Under the pieces are notes generated by a model. The model saw nothing but the letters and a program-made list of their open reading frames with translations. It was not told where the DNA came from and did no database searches. From Holophagaceae bacterium UBA692 (GTDB taxonomy: Bacteria; Acidobacteriota; Holophagae; Holophagales; Holophagaceae): 11,872 nucleotides of DNA. The number at the start of each line of letters is the position of its first letter. The stretch's first letter is position 1. A program made the translations under genes and the position numbers. This document shows positions 1 to 6,474 of the stretch, in pieces. The stretch covers positions 351 to 12,222 of the forward strand of contig DBMS01000230.1 in the NCBI GenBank assembly GCA_002297665.1. Reading direction: 5' to 3'.

Positions 1-18
1 GGAGACGCATGCGTCTCC
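1..18. repeat. Perfect 18-bp palindrome at the window edge
   Basis: The first 18 bases, GGAGACGCATGCGTCTCC, equal their own reverse complement. The palindrome sits about 145 bp downstream of the stop codon of the last operon gene and next to the larger inverted repeat. It could be a small operator, part of a dispersed repeat, or the near part of an element that continues past the window. No function can be assigned from the sequence. Confidence 0.6.
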
Positions 19-19
19 T

Positions 20-147
20 CTCCGCGAGATCTCCGCGCCGCCGCGTTCAATCATTTTCCTAAATCTGCTGAAGCGCTCGGATGGAACCCGATGCTTCGGC
101 AACATCACAGAAAAGAACTAAACGCGGAGGCGCGGAGGCTCGCGGAG
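20..147. repeat. Long imperfect inverted repeat with CTCCGCG heptamers after the operon
   Basis: Bases 20-47 and 121-147 are inverted copies of each other with about 26 matching positions; the only differences are an AT/C indel-substitution and one G/T change. Each arm is built from tandem CTCCGCG-type heptamers: two exact and one degenerate in the left arm, three exact in the right. The roughly 73-base AT-richer loop contains its own hairpin, with 67-74 pairing with 93-100 (one wobble) and 77-80 pairing with 88-91. In the mRNA the structure begins about 16 nt after the stop codon of the PLP enzyme gene. It looks like an interspersed intergenic palindromic element that could stabilise the 3' end or assist termination. 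No U-run follows the stem, so it is not a canonical intrinsic terminator. Confidence 0.65.
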
Positions 148-166
148 GATCACAGAGAAAAGACTA
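104..166. repeat. Short direct repeat ATCACAGA(G)AAAAGA(A)CTA
   Basis: Bases 104-120 (atcacagaaaagaacta) and 149-166 (atcacagagaaaagacta) are near-identical direct copies that flank the right arm of the larger inverted repeat. The second copy includes the TAG stop codon (minus strand) of the adjacent PLP enzyme gene. Direct repeats around an inverted-repeat arm could be remnants of a duplication or insertion of the element, or simply part of its consensus. Copies elsewhere in the genome would be needed to tell these apart. Confidence 0.45.
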
Positions 167-1621
167 GGACCTGCTCACTTCCTGGTTGAACTGCTCGATC
201 AGCTTGTCGAAGTGGGCCGCTTCCTGGGTGAACAGCTCGGTCCAGTACTCCGGCTGCCACTGGGCGCAGATCTCCTCGTAGGTCTTGCCCTGCTGTTCCA
301 CCCACGTGTAGTACTTCAGGTTGTGGATGGCCTTCTTCTCGGGGAAGGTGAGTTCCTTGAAGTGGTCCACGCCCTGGCGCTCGAGACTGCCGATGCGCGT
401 CGTGGCGGCGTCGACGGCCGTGAAGGCGCCGTGCTCCGCGGTCTGCTCCTCCAGGCGCGAGCGGTACATCTCCACGCTGTCGGTGAAGATCGTGAAGATC
501 ACGTCGTTCTCGTCCAGCTCCCAGTACTTGGCGGCCTTGATGGCGGCCAGCAGGTTGCAGACGCCGCTGATGCCAAGAAGGCCCAGCTTCTTGATGACGT
601 CCTGGCTGATGCCGAGGCCGGCGAGGTGCTTCTGGCCCTCGGGCTCGTTGAACAGGCGCAGGATGCGCATGCAGTCCTCGTCGTCGATGGCGGCGACGGC
701 GTCCGTGTTGCGCACGTTGTGGACCCAGGGCACGTGCTTGTCGCCGATGCCCTCGATGCGGTGGTCGCCGAAGCCGTTCATGAGCAGCGTGGGGCACTGC
801 CAGGCTTCCGTGGCGATGACCTTGGCGCCGGGGTGGTGGGCCTTGAGGTAGTCGCCCGCCGCGATGGTGCCGGCGCTGCCGGTGGCGCTGACGTAGGCCG
901 CCAGCCGCGTGGCGGGCGTCTTGACGCCGTTGAACACGTCCTCCAGGGCCGGGCCCGTGACGTTGTAATGCCACACGGGGTTACCGAACTCCTCGAACTG
1001 GTTGAAGATCATGTGGATGGGATCGTTCTTCAACTCCCAGCACTTGTCGTAGATCTCCTTGACGTTGCTCTCGCAGCCGGGGGTCGCGATCACTTCCGAG
1101 CCGATCTCCGCCAGCCAGGTGAAGCGCTCCTGGCTCATGTTCTCGGGGAGGATGGCCACCGCGGTGCAGCCCAGCACGGCCGAATCGAAGGCGCCGCCGC
1201 GGCAGTAGTTGCCCGTGGAGGGCCACACGGCCTTGTGCTTGTCGGGGTCGAACTCGCCGGAGACGAGCCGGGGCACGAGGCAGGCGAAGGCAGCGCCCAC
1301 CTTGTGGGCGCCGGTGGGGAAGTACTTGCCGACCAGGCCGATGATGCGGGCCTTGACGCCCGTGATCTCCCGGGGGATCTCCAGGTGGTTGGGACCGCCG
1401 AAAAGGCCGGTCTCAGGGTCGTTCTTCCAGGTGATGCGGAAGAGGTTGGCGGGATCCACGTCCCACAGGCCCACGTTCTTCAGGCGGGCCTTGACGGACT
1501 CGGGGGCGGTCTCGGGGTGGCGCATCTGGGCGAAGGTGGGGATGATGATGCCCCGGTCCTTGCACCGCCTGGCGGTGCGCTTCACGACTTCTTCGTTGTA
1601 GGTCTTGACGATTCTGGACAT
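164..1621 (-). CDS. Fold-type II PLP-dependent enzyme, reaction unknown
   Basis: This 485-residue protein belongs to the cysteine synthase/tryptophan synthase-beta superfamily of PLP enzymes. The probable PLP-binding lysine is K107 in PTGAHKVGAA. It is followed by PSTGNYCRGGA at 134-144, which corresponds to the SxGN substrate-carboxylate loop, and by SATGSAGTIAA at 245-255, the glycine-rich phosphate-binding loop. It is longer than the usual core of about 310-400 residues, with roughly 85 extra residues before the PLP lysine region and a helical C-terminal extension from about 410. The ATG at 1621 is preceded by a GAGGAG ribosome site, and the gene lies 18 bp after ygeW, so the two are probably cotranscribed. 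No signal peptide or membrane segment is seen, so it should be cytoplasmic. The sequence does not resemble YgeX (diaminopropionate ammonia-lyase), although it occupies the place where such an enzyme is expected. A beta-elimination or beta-replacement on a diaminopropionate- or ureido-amino-acid-like intermediate is inference only. Confidence 0.85.
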   Translation of the reverse strand: MSRIVKTYNEEVVKRTARRCKDRGIIIPTFAQMRHPETAPESVKARLKNVGLWDVDPANLFRITWKNDPETGLFGGPNHLEIPREITGVKARIIGLVGKYFPTGAHKVGAAFACLVPRLVSGEFDPDKHKAVWPSTGNYCRGGAFDSAVLGCTAVAILPENMSQERFTWLAEIGSEVIATPGCESNVKEIYDKCWELKNDPIHMIFNQFEEFGNPVWHYNVTGPALEDVFNGVKTPATRLAAYVSATGSAGTIAAGDYLKAHHPGAKVIATEAWQCPTLLMNGFGDHRIEGIGDKHVPWVHNVRNTDAVAAIDDEDCMRILRLFNEPEGQKHLAGLGISQDVIKKLGLLGISGVCNLLAAIKAAKYWELDENDVIFTIFTDSVEMYRSRLEEQTAEHGAFTAVDAATTRIGSLERQGVDHFKELTFPEKKAIHNLKYYTWVEQQGKTYEEICAQWQPEYWTELFTQEAAHFDKLIEQFNQEVSRS

Positions 1622-1639
1622 GGGTGACTCCTCGGGGAC

Positions 1640-2836
1640 CTACAGGTGAAGGGCCTGGGCGCGGTTGACGATGTGCTCGAGCTTGGCTCCGGGATCCTTC
1701 AGGCGCGTGAGGAACATCAGGGCGCTAATGATGAAGGGCTTGTAGGCAGCTTCCTGGTAGGTGGGAATGCGGTACTGTTCGAAGACCTCCGCGGAGACCT
1801 CGCCGGCCTTGCAGCTCACGTCGGTGATGTCGGCGGGCAGGCAGTGCATGTAGAGCGCCTTCTTGTCGGCGGTGCGGTCCATCATCCTGCGGGTGCACTC
1901 CCAGTTGGTGTACTTGGCGTTGTTGGCCAGGCACTCCTTCTCCAGTTCGCGCAGCCCTTCCTTGTCGGACTTCTTGAGCATCTCCGTGCGGCGCTCCATG
2001 ACCTGGTAGGGGGCCCAGCTCTTGGGGTAGACGATGTCGGCGCCGTCGAAGGCCTCTTCCATGCTGTTGGTGACGGTGAACTTCCCTCCGGACTTCGCGG
2101 CCTGCCTGCCGGCGAGGTCGACCACGTCGGAGATGAGGCCGTAGCCCTCGGGGTGGGCCAGGCGCACGTCCATGCCGAAGCGGGACATGAGGCCGATGAT
2201 GCCCTGGGGGACGGAGAGGGGCTTGCCGTAGCTGGGGGAGTAGGCCCAGGTCATGGCGATCTTCTTGCCCTTGAGGTTCTCGAGGCTGCCGAAGTGCTGG
2301 CGCAGCCAGGCCAGGTCGGCCAGGGACTGGGTGGGGTGGTCGACGTCGCACTGGAGGTTGACGATGCTGGGCCGGCGGTGGAGCACGCCGCGCTCGGTGC
2401 CGTCGGTGAGGGCGTCGCCCACTTCCTTCATGTAGGTGTGGCCCTCGCCCAGGAACATGTCGTCGCGGATGCCGATGACTTCCGTCAGGAAGCTGATCAT
2501 GTTGGCCGTCTCGCGCACGGTCTCGCCGTGGGCGACCTGGCTCTTCTGCTCGTCCAGGTCGGAAAGGCCCAGGCCCATGGCGTTGGCGGCGCTGGCGAAG
2601 CTGAAGCGGGTGCGGGTGGAGTTGTCGCGGAAGATGGAGATGGCCAGGCCGGTGTCGAAGGCCTTGTAGGAGTGGCCGGCCTTGTGCAGCTGCTTGAGGG
2701 TGTCGGCCAGGGTGACGATGGCCCGGATCTCCTCCTCGGGGTGCTCCCAGGTGAGCAGGAAGTCCTTGTGGAAGAGGTCCGTCTTCAGGCCCTGGAAGGC
2801 GCGCAGGTTCTCGGTGATGGTGGGGGTCGCGGTCAT
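1640..2836 (-). CDS. ygeW: YgeW-type knotted carbamoyltransferase
   Basis: This 398-residue member of the aspartate/ornithine carbamoyltransferase family is close in length to E. coli YgeW (about 396). The carbamoyl-phosphate motif STRTR is at 73-77, HPTQ at 167-170 and HCLPAD at 331-336, all intact. The protein is longer than ordinary ornithine carbamoyltransferases (about 310-340), as expected for the YgeW group, whose natural substrate was long unknown. In the purine-degradation context it is inferred to run in the phosphorolytic direction, releasing carbamoyl phosphate from a ureido-amino acid for ATP synthesis by a carbamate kinase. No such kinase is in this window. The reading frame stays open upstream to an ATG at 2932, but that start would overlap hyuA by 77 bp. 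The start at 2836 has a strong AGGAGGA site and begins the family-like N-terminus. It lies 19 bp after hyuA and 18 bp before the PLP enzyme gene. Confidence 0.92.
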   Translation of the reverse strand: MTATPTITENLRAFQGLKTDLFHKDFLLTWEHPEEEIRAIVTLADTLKQLHKAGHSYKAFDTGLAISIFRDNSTRTRFSFASAANAMGLGLSDLDEQKSQVAHGETVRETANMISFLTEVIGIRDDMFLGEGHTYMKEVGDALTDGTERGVLHRRPSIVNLQCDVDHPTQSLADLAWLRQHFGSLENLKGKKIAMTWAYSPSYGKPLSVPQGIIGLMSRFGMDVRLAHPEGYGLISDVVDLAGRQAAKSGGKFTVTNSMEEAFDGADIVYPKSWAPYQVMERRTEMLKKSDKEGLRELEKECLANNAKYTNWECTRRMMDRTADKKALYMHCLPADITDVSCKAGEVSAEVFEQYRIPTYQEAAYKPFIISALMFLTRLKDPGAKLEHIVNRAQALHL

Positions 2837-2840
2837 GGGG

Positions 2841-2849
2841 ATCCTCCTA
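2841..2849 (-). promoter_or_regulatory. Ribosome binding site fixing the ygeW start
   Basis: The minus strand reads TAGGAGGAT, ending 4 nt before the ATG at 2836. It is a near-consensus Shine-Dalgarno sequence in the 19-bp gap after hyuA, and it decides the ygeW start against the upstream in-frame ATG at 2932. Confidence 0.8.
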
Positions 2850-2855
2850 GGGGAA

Positions 2856-4217
2856 TCAGGTGAAGGGAAGCGTTTCGGGATCGGGCTGGAGGGGGACCCC
2901 CAGGGGACGGTCGGGTTCCAGCAGGCGCCCATCCTGGACCCGGGGGACGCCCCGGAGCAGGACCGAGCGGAAATGGAGCTTCGTGGTGAAGCCGGGGAAC
3001 GGTTCGAAGGTGGGGACGCCCGTGGAGCGCACGGGACGCTCGGGACCCCGCGGGTCGAGAACCACGATGTCGGCGTCCATGCCGGGCAGGATGGCCCCCT
3101 TGCGGTCCCCGACCCCCGCCCTCAGGGCGGGGTTGAGGGCGAGGTGCGTGGCCAGGCCCAGGGCGGAGCGGTCCGGATCATCCTCCCAGATCTTCCAGGT
3201 GACGTGGGGCAGGGCGCCCAGGCCGGGCATCCCGTTGGGGACCTGCCGAAGGTCCTTGCCGTTCCAGCTGTCCTTGTCCTCGGGCCGGAAGGCGCAGTGG
3301 TCCGTGGCGACCATGTCGAAGGCGCCTTCCCGCGCCAGGGCGCGGAAGGCATCGCGATGCCCGCGCAGCGGGGGGGAGCAGAGCCAGTGGTGGCCGTCGG
3401 GACGTTCCAGGAACGTGTCGTCCAGGTAGAGGTACTGGGGGCAGGTCTCCATGGTGACGTCACCCTCGCCCTTGGCGGCCACGATGGCGCGGGCGCCTTC
3501 CAGGGTGGAGACGTGGACGACGTGCAGGGAGGCGCCCTTGGCCACGGCCAGGGCCGTCACCCTGCGGATGGCTTCGACCTCGGCCTCCTCCGACCGGAGC
3601 CGCGCATGGGACGCGGCCTTGGACAGGTCCAGGGCCGAGGGCTCCACGTGGGCGATGATGTCGTCGTCCTCGCAATGCACCATGAAGGTCGCGCCCAGCG
3701 GCGCCAGGCGCCCGAAGAGCTCGCCCAGGTCCTGGTAGCTCACGTAGAGCCCCGCGGGCCGGTACGTGGTGTAGAGCTTGAGGGTGCGGTACCCGGCCTC
3801 CAGCAGCGCGGCCAGGAAGCGCAGGTCGCCGGGTTCGAAGGTGGTGGGCGTGAGGTGCCAGAGCACGTCCCCGTGGCAGTGGTCGAGGGCCTTGGCGCGC
3901 GCCGCGGCCATGGCCTGGCGCAGCGTCTGGCCTTCGGCCTGCGTCACGAACGTGCACAGGGTGGTGATCCCGTTGAGCACGGCCTCCCGGGTCGCGGTCT
4001 CGTAGCTGTCGGCCAGGTAGAAGCGGCCGATGTGGTCGTCCACGTGGGTGTGGAAGTCCATGAACCCGGGCAGCACGTAGCAGCCCGCGGCGTCCAGGTC
4101 CCGGTCGGCGGGACCCACCTGGCCGACGGCCTTGACCAGGCCGTCCTCCACGAGGACATCGGCCTTCACGAGCGTGTCGCCCTGGGCCACGCGGCCGTTT
4201 CGGATGGCTAGCTTCAT
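2856..4217 (-). CDS. hyuA: HyuA-type dihydropyrimidinase/hydantoinase (cyclic amidohydrolase)
   Basis: This 453-residue metal-dependent amidohydrolase belongs to the dihydropyrimidinase/hydantoinase/dihydroorotase family. The binuclear metal ligands are visible: H56 and H58 in DFHTH, the lysine K147 in TLKLYTTY (carbamylated in this family), H181 in MVHCEDDD, H235 in VHVST and D306 in ATDHC. The length is normal for the family (about 450-480). The C-terminal strand includes the usual ILPGMDADIVVLDP at about 376-389, which belongs to the small beta-sandwich domain. It is expected to open a cyclic amide (hydantoin- or dihydropyrimidine-like) ring formed during reductive purine breakdown; the exact substrate cannot be read from the sequence. 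Its ATG overlaps the TGA of the threonine-synthase-like gene upstream as ATGA at 4217-4214, which suggests translational coupling. It is probably cytoplasmic. Confidence 0.92.
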   Translation of the reverse strand: MKLAIRNGRVAQGDTLVKADVLVEDGLVKAVGQVGPADRDLDAAGCYVLPGFMDFHTHVDDHIGRFYLADSYETATREAVLNGITTLCTFVTQAEGQTLRQAMAAARAKALDHCHGDVLWHLTPTTFEPGDLRFLAALLEAGYRTLKLYTTYRPAGLYVSYQDLGELFGRLAPLGATFMVHCEDDDIIAHVEPSALDLSKAASHARLRSEEAEVEAIRRVTALAVAKGASLHVVHVSTLEGARAIVAAKGEGDVTMETCPQYLYLDDTFLERPDGHHWLCSPPLRGHRDAFRALAREGAFDMVATDHCAFRPEDKDSWNGKDLRQVPNGMPGLGALPHVTWKIWEDDPDRSALGLATHLALNPALRAGVGDRKGAILPGMDADIVVLDPRGPERPVRSTGVPTFEPFPGFTTKLHFRSVLLRGVPRVQDGRLLEPDRPLGVPLQPDPETLPFT

Positions 4218-5428
4218 CGGGGTACGGACTCCAGCCGGGGTTCGATGGCGGGGGGGATGGAGATGCGGGACAGGGGGGCCTCGACGTCCTTCAGGCCGTT
4301 GCCCGTGGCAAGGATAACCGCGCGTGAACCGGAGGGAAGAGCCTTTGCGCTCCCCTGGAGCTTGACCAGCCCGGCATGGGCGGTGGCGCCGGCGGGCTCC
4401 GTGAAGATGCCGGTGCGGGCGGCCAGGGCGGCCTGGGCGGTGAGGATCTCGCCGTCGGTGACGGTGAGGGTGAGGCCGCCGCTCTCCAGGATGGCCCGGC
4501 GCGCCCCGTGGGCGTTGCTGGGGCAGGTCACGGAGATGGAATCGGCCCGGGTGGCCGGGTTGGCCGCGTCGGAATAGACGCCGGTCTCCACGTACCGGTG
4601 GATGGCGTCCGAGGTTTCCGCCTGCACGCCGATGAGCCGCGGGAGGCGGTCGATGAGCCCGGCCCGCTTGAGGTCCACGAAGGCCTTGTGCACCCCGCCG
4701 ATGATGACTCCGTCCCCCACGGACACGAAGATCGCGTCGGGAACCCGGAAGCCCGCCTGGGCCCAGATCTCCAGCCCCACGGTCTTCTTGCCCTCGAGGG
4801 TCAGCGGGTGGTAGGCGGTGTTGCGGTTGAGGCCGCCGAGCTTGTCGGTGTATTCCAGGGAGAGGCGGAACGCGTCGTCATAGGTGCCCTTGACGGGTAC
4901 GACGGTCGCCCCGTAGAGGACCATCTGCACCAGCTTGGCCTTGGGGGCCTTCTCCGGCACGAAGATGAGGGCCCGGGTGCCGCTGGAGGCGCACACCGCG
5001 GCCAGCGCCGAGGCGGCGTTGCCGGTGGAGGCGGCCACGATGAGGTCGATGCCCAGCCGCCGGGCCTCGGCGACCACCAGGAAGGACGCGCGGTCCTTGA
5101 GGCTGCCGGAGGGATTGAGGCCGTCGTTCTTGACCCAGAGTTCCCCCAGGCCCAGCTCCGCGCCCAGGCATTCCACCCGGGACATGGGAGTGTTGCCCAC
5201 GGGCAGGGGCGGATGGAACTCCGTCTCCACGGGGCAGAAGAGGTTCCAGTCGGGGCGGGTCCGGTCGAAGGCGGCGGCGATGGCGCCGTAGTCGAAGACC
5301 GCCTCAAGGACCCCCGTGAGGGGGATGCCGGGGCGGTAGGACTTCCCGCACTCCGGGCACAGGTAGCGGACCTCGTCGCGGGAATACGTTCTGCCGCAGT
5401 CCGTGCACCGGTAGCTGAATGGGGTCAT
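4214..5428 (-). CDS. Threonine-synthase-like PLP enzyme with N-terminal zinc ribbon
   Basis: This 404-residue fold-type II PLP enzyme is most like threonine synthase. Cysteines C8, C11, C24 and C27 (two CxxC pairs) form a probable zinc ribbon, as seen in a subset of archaeal/bacterial threonine synthases. The PLP lysine is K111 in NPSGSLKDRAS. STGNAAS at 134-140 is the SxGN loop, VGDGVIIGG at 237-245 is the glycine-rich phosphate loop, and LATGNG at 373-378 lies near the pyridine nitrogen. A generic annotation would be threonine synthase (O-phosphohomoserine to threonine plus phosphate). However, no hom or thrB gene is adjacent, and the gene is coupled by a 4-bp overlap to hyuA. A catabolic lyase or beta-elimination role in the purine pathway is therefore plausible but unproven. 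An AGGA site precedes the ATG, just after a terminator-like hairpin. No signal peptide is seen. Confidence 0.9.
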   Translation of the reverse strand: MTPFSYRCTDCGRTYSRDEVRYLCPECGKSYRPGIPLTGVLEAVFDYGAIAAAFDRTRPDWNLFCPVETEFHPPLPVGNTPMSRVECLGAELGLGELWVKNDGLNPSGSLKDRASFLVVAEARRLGIDLIVAASTGNAASALAAVCASSGTRALIFVPEKAPKAKLVQMVLYGATVVPVKGTYDDAFRLSLEYTDKLGGLNRNTAYHPLTLEGKKTVGLEIWAQAGFRVPDAIFVSVGDGVIIGGVHKAFVDLKRAGLIDRLPRLIGVQAETSDAIHRYVETGVYSDAANPATRADSISVTCPSNAHGARRAILESGGLTLTVTDGEILTAQAALAARTGIFTEPAGATAHAGLVKLQGSAKALPSGSRAVILATGNGLKDVEAPLSRISIPPAIEPRLESVPR

Positions 5429-5444
5429 GGCGGGTGTCCTGGAG

Positions 5445-5473
5445 GAAAACGCGCGGGGGCGAACCCCCGCGCG
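5445..5473 (-). terminator. UUCG-loop hairpin followed by TTTT, between the channel and PLP enzyme genes
   Basis: Bases 5450-5459 and 5464-5473 form a perfect 10-bp GC-only stem. On the minus strand it closes a TTCG loop and is followed at once by TTTTCC. It starts 17 nt after the stop codon of the Tsx-like gene and ends about 20 nt before the next start. It fits an intrinsic terminator or an attenuator that lowers expression of the downstream genes. The T-run is short, so partial read-through is likely. On the plus strand no T-run follows, so the element is oriented with the operon. Confidence 0.65.
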
Positions 5474-5489
5474 GCGTTGGGGCCGGGTT

Positions 5490-6374
5490 CTAGAAGTGGT
5501 ATTCCACGGAGAACTGGAAGGCGGTGGTCCGGGGGTTCACGACCTGGCCGGCGGGAGTGGACGCGAGCGTTTCGTTGGTGGGATCGCCGAACTTGTTGTC
5601 CCAGTACTGCATGCCGGGGCCCATCTGGAAGGTGCCCTTCTTCGCTCCCAGGATGGGGCTCACGTCGAACATCCAGTGGAGGTTCGCGAGGGTCTCGGGC
5701 TTGGTCTCCACGTAGGAGCCGTCACGGCCCTTGGCGCCGGTGTAGGTGGCGAAGCCCTTGACCGAGGTGTTGACCTTGCCGAGGGGGAGGTTGATGCCCC
5801 AGGCGGCGGCCACCTGGTAGGTGGGGTCGAAGGTCACGTCCATCGTGCCCTTGGGGTTGAAGGTGCCGAAGGAGTTGTGGTTCTTCTCCTTGTAGTAGAG
5901 GAGGCCGACGGTGAGGAAGCCGGGAACGTTGAAGGACAGCTGGGGACCGGCCATGAGCTTGTACACGGCGGGGGCGAAGCGCGTGTTCTTGGAGGCGTAG
6001 TCGAAACCGAAGGTGAACTCGACGTCGCGCACGGGGCCGAAGCCGGTCTTGGTGTTGAAGACCTTGCTCAGGTTCAGGGTGTGCTTGTAGGTGGCGTAGA
6101 GCTCATGGGCACCGCCGGAGGTGCCGGGGCCTTCGGAGTTGATGGGGTCGTTGCTGTCGGACTGGATGAGGTCCACGTTGAAGAAGTTGCCGCCGTAGGC
6201 GTAACCGGAGACGTGGTTCAGGGCCACGTAGGTCTTGGCGATGGAGACGGCGATGCCGGGTTCCTTGTATTGGCTGCCCCGGCGGATGGCGATGGACGTG
6301 TCGCTCCAGTTGGCGGCGCTGGCGGGGGTGGCGAGGGCGAGGATGCCCAGGGCGGCGAGGGTGAGCTTCTTCAT
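5490..6374 (-). CDS. Tsx/OmpK-type nucleoside-specific outer-membrane channel
   Basis: This 294-residue protein has a clear Sec signal peptide, MKKLTLAALGILALATPASA, cleaved after ASA at about residue 20. The mature part has the alternating aromatic and glycine-rich strands of a 12-strand-type beta-barrel and ends in ...SVEYHF, the terminal phenylalanine typical of outer-membrane proteins. WSDTSIAIRRG near the mature N-terminus, NFFNVDLIQSD at about 63-73 and the GFGPVRDVEFTFGFDY region at 111-126 resemble the Tsx/OmpK channel family, which passes nucleosides and related compounds. Next to a urate/xanthine-type permease, it probably brings purines or nucleosides across the outer membrane. The frame is open back to 6524, but the start at 6374 is chosen for the signal peptide and a strong AAAGGAGA site. 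The longer start would overlap the permease gene and bury the signal peptide. A leader of about 100 bp separates it from the permease. Confidence 0.88.
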   Translation of the reverse strand: MKKLTLAALGILALATPASAANWSDTSIAIRRGSQYKEPGIAVSIAKTYVALNHVSGYAYGGNFFNVDLIQSDSNDPINSEGPGTSGGAHELYATYKHTLNLSKVFNTKTGFGPVRDVEFTFGFDYASKNTRFAPAVYKLMAGPQLSFNVPGFLTVGLLYYKEKNHNSFGTFNPKGTMDVTFDPTYQVAAAWGINLPLGKVNTSVKGFATYTGAKGRDGSYVETKPETLANLHWMFDVSPILGAKKGTFQMGPGMQYWDNKFGDPTNETLASTPAGQVVNPRTTAFQFSVEYHF

Positions 6375-6380
6375 TCGTGT

Positions 6381-6388
6381 TCTCCTTT
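6381..6388 (-). promoter_or_regulatory. Ribosome binding site fixing the Tsx-like start
   Basis: The minus strand reads AAAGGAGA, ending 6 nt before the ATG at 6374. It supports the start that begins with a signal peptide, against the in-frame ATG at 6524. Confidence 0.8.
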
Positions 6389-6389
6389 G

Positions 6390-6419
6390 TTTGGGCCGGG
6401 CTGAAACAGCGTGGCCAAA
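6390..6419 (-). promoter_or_regulatory. Imperfect hairpin in the leader of the Tsx-like gene
   Basis: In the 100-bp gap between the permease and the channel gene, 6390-6394 pairs with 6415-6419 (tttgg/ccaaa). The inner part 6396-6403 pairs with 6407-6414, with an internal mismatch and one bulge, around a three-base loop. It ends directly upstream of the ribosome site and has no following T-run. It could act as an mRNA processing or stability element, or it may be chance pairing in GC-rich DNA. No convincing promoter is seen in this gap. Confidence 0.35.
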
Positions 6420-6474
6420 TGGGTTGGGGGGGAAACTTGAAGAAATGATGACCTGAAAGTCCTCTTTTGGGTGC

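Noticed and set aside
20..147. CRISPR array or tRNA-like structure at the left edge
   Set aside because: The heptamers are too short and irregular for CRISPR repeats and have no spacers. The loop does not fold into a cloverleaf or show conserved tRNA bases.
212..1627. A 471-codon open frame on the plus strand opposite the PLP enzyme, with similar long frames opposite ygeW, hyuA and the threonine-synthase-like gene
   Set aside because: All show the same repetitive G/A/V/H/D composition, lack ribosome sites and conserved motifs, and lie fully over well-supported minus-strand genes.
2837..2932. N-terminal extension of YgeW to the ATG at 2932
   Set aside because: The added residues are proline-rich and unlike the family. 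The extension would overlap hyuA, and a near-consensus ribosome site precedes the start at 2836.
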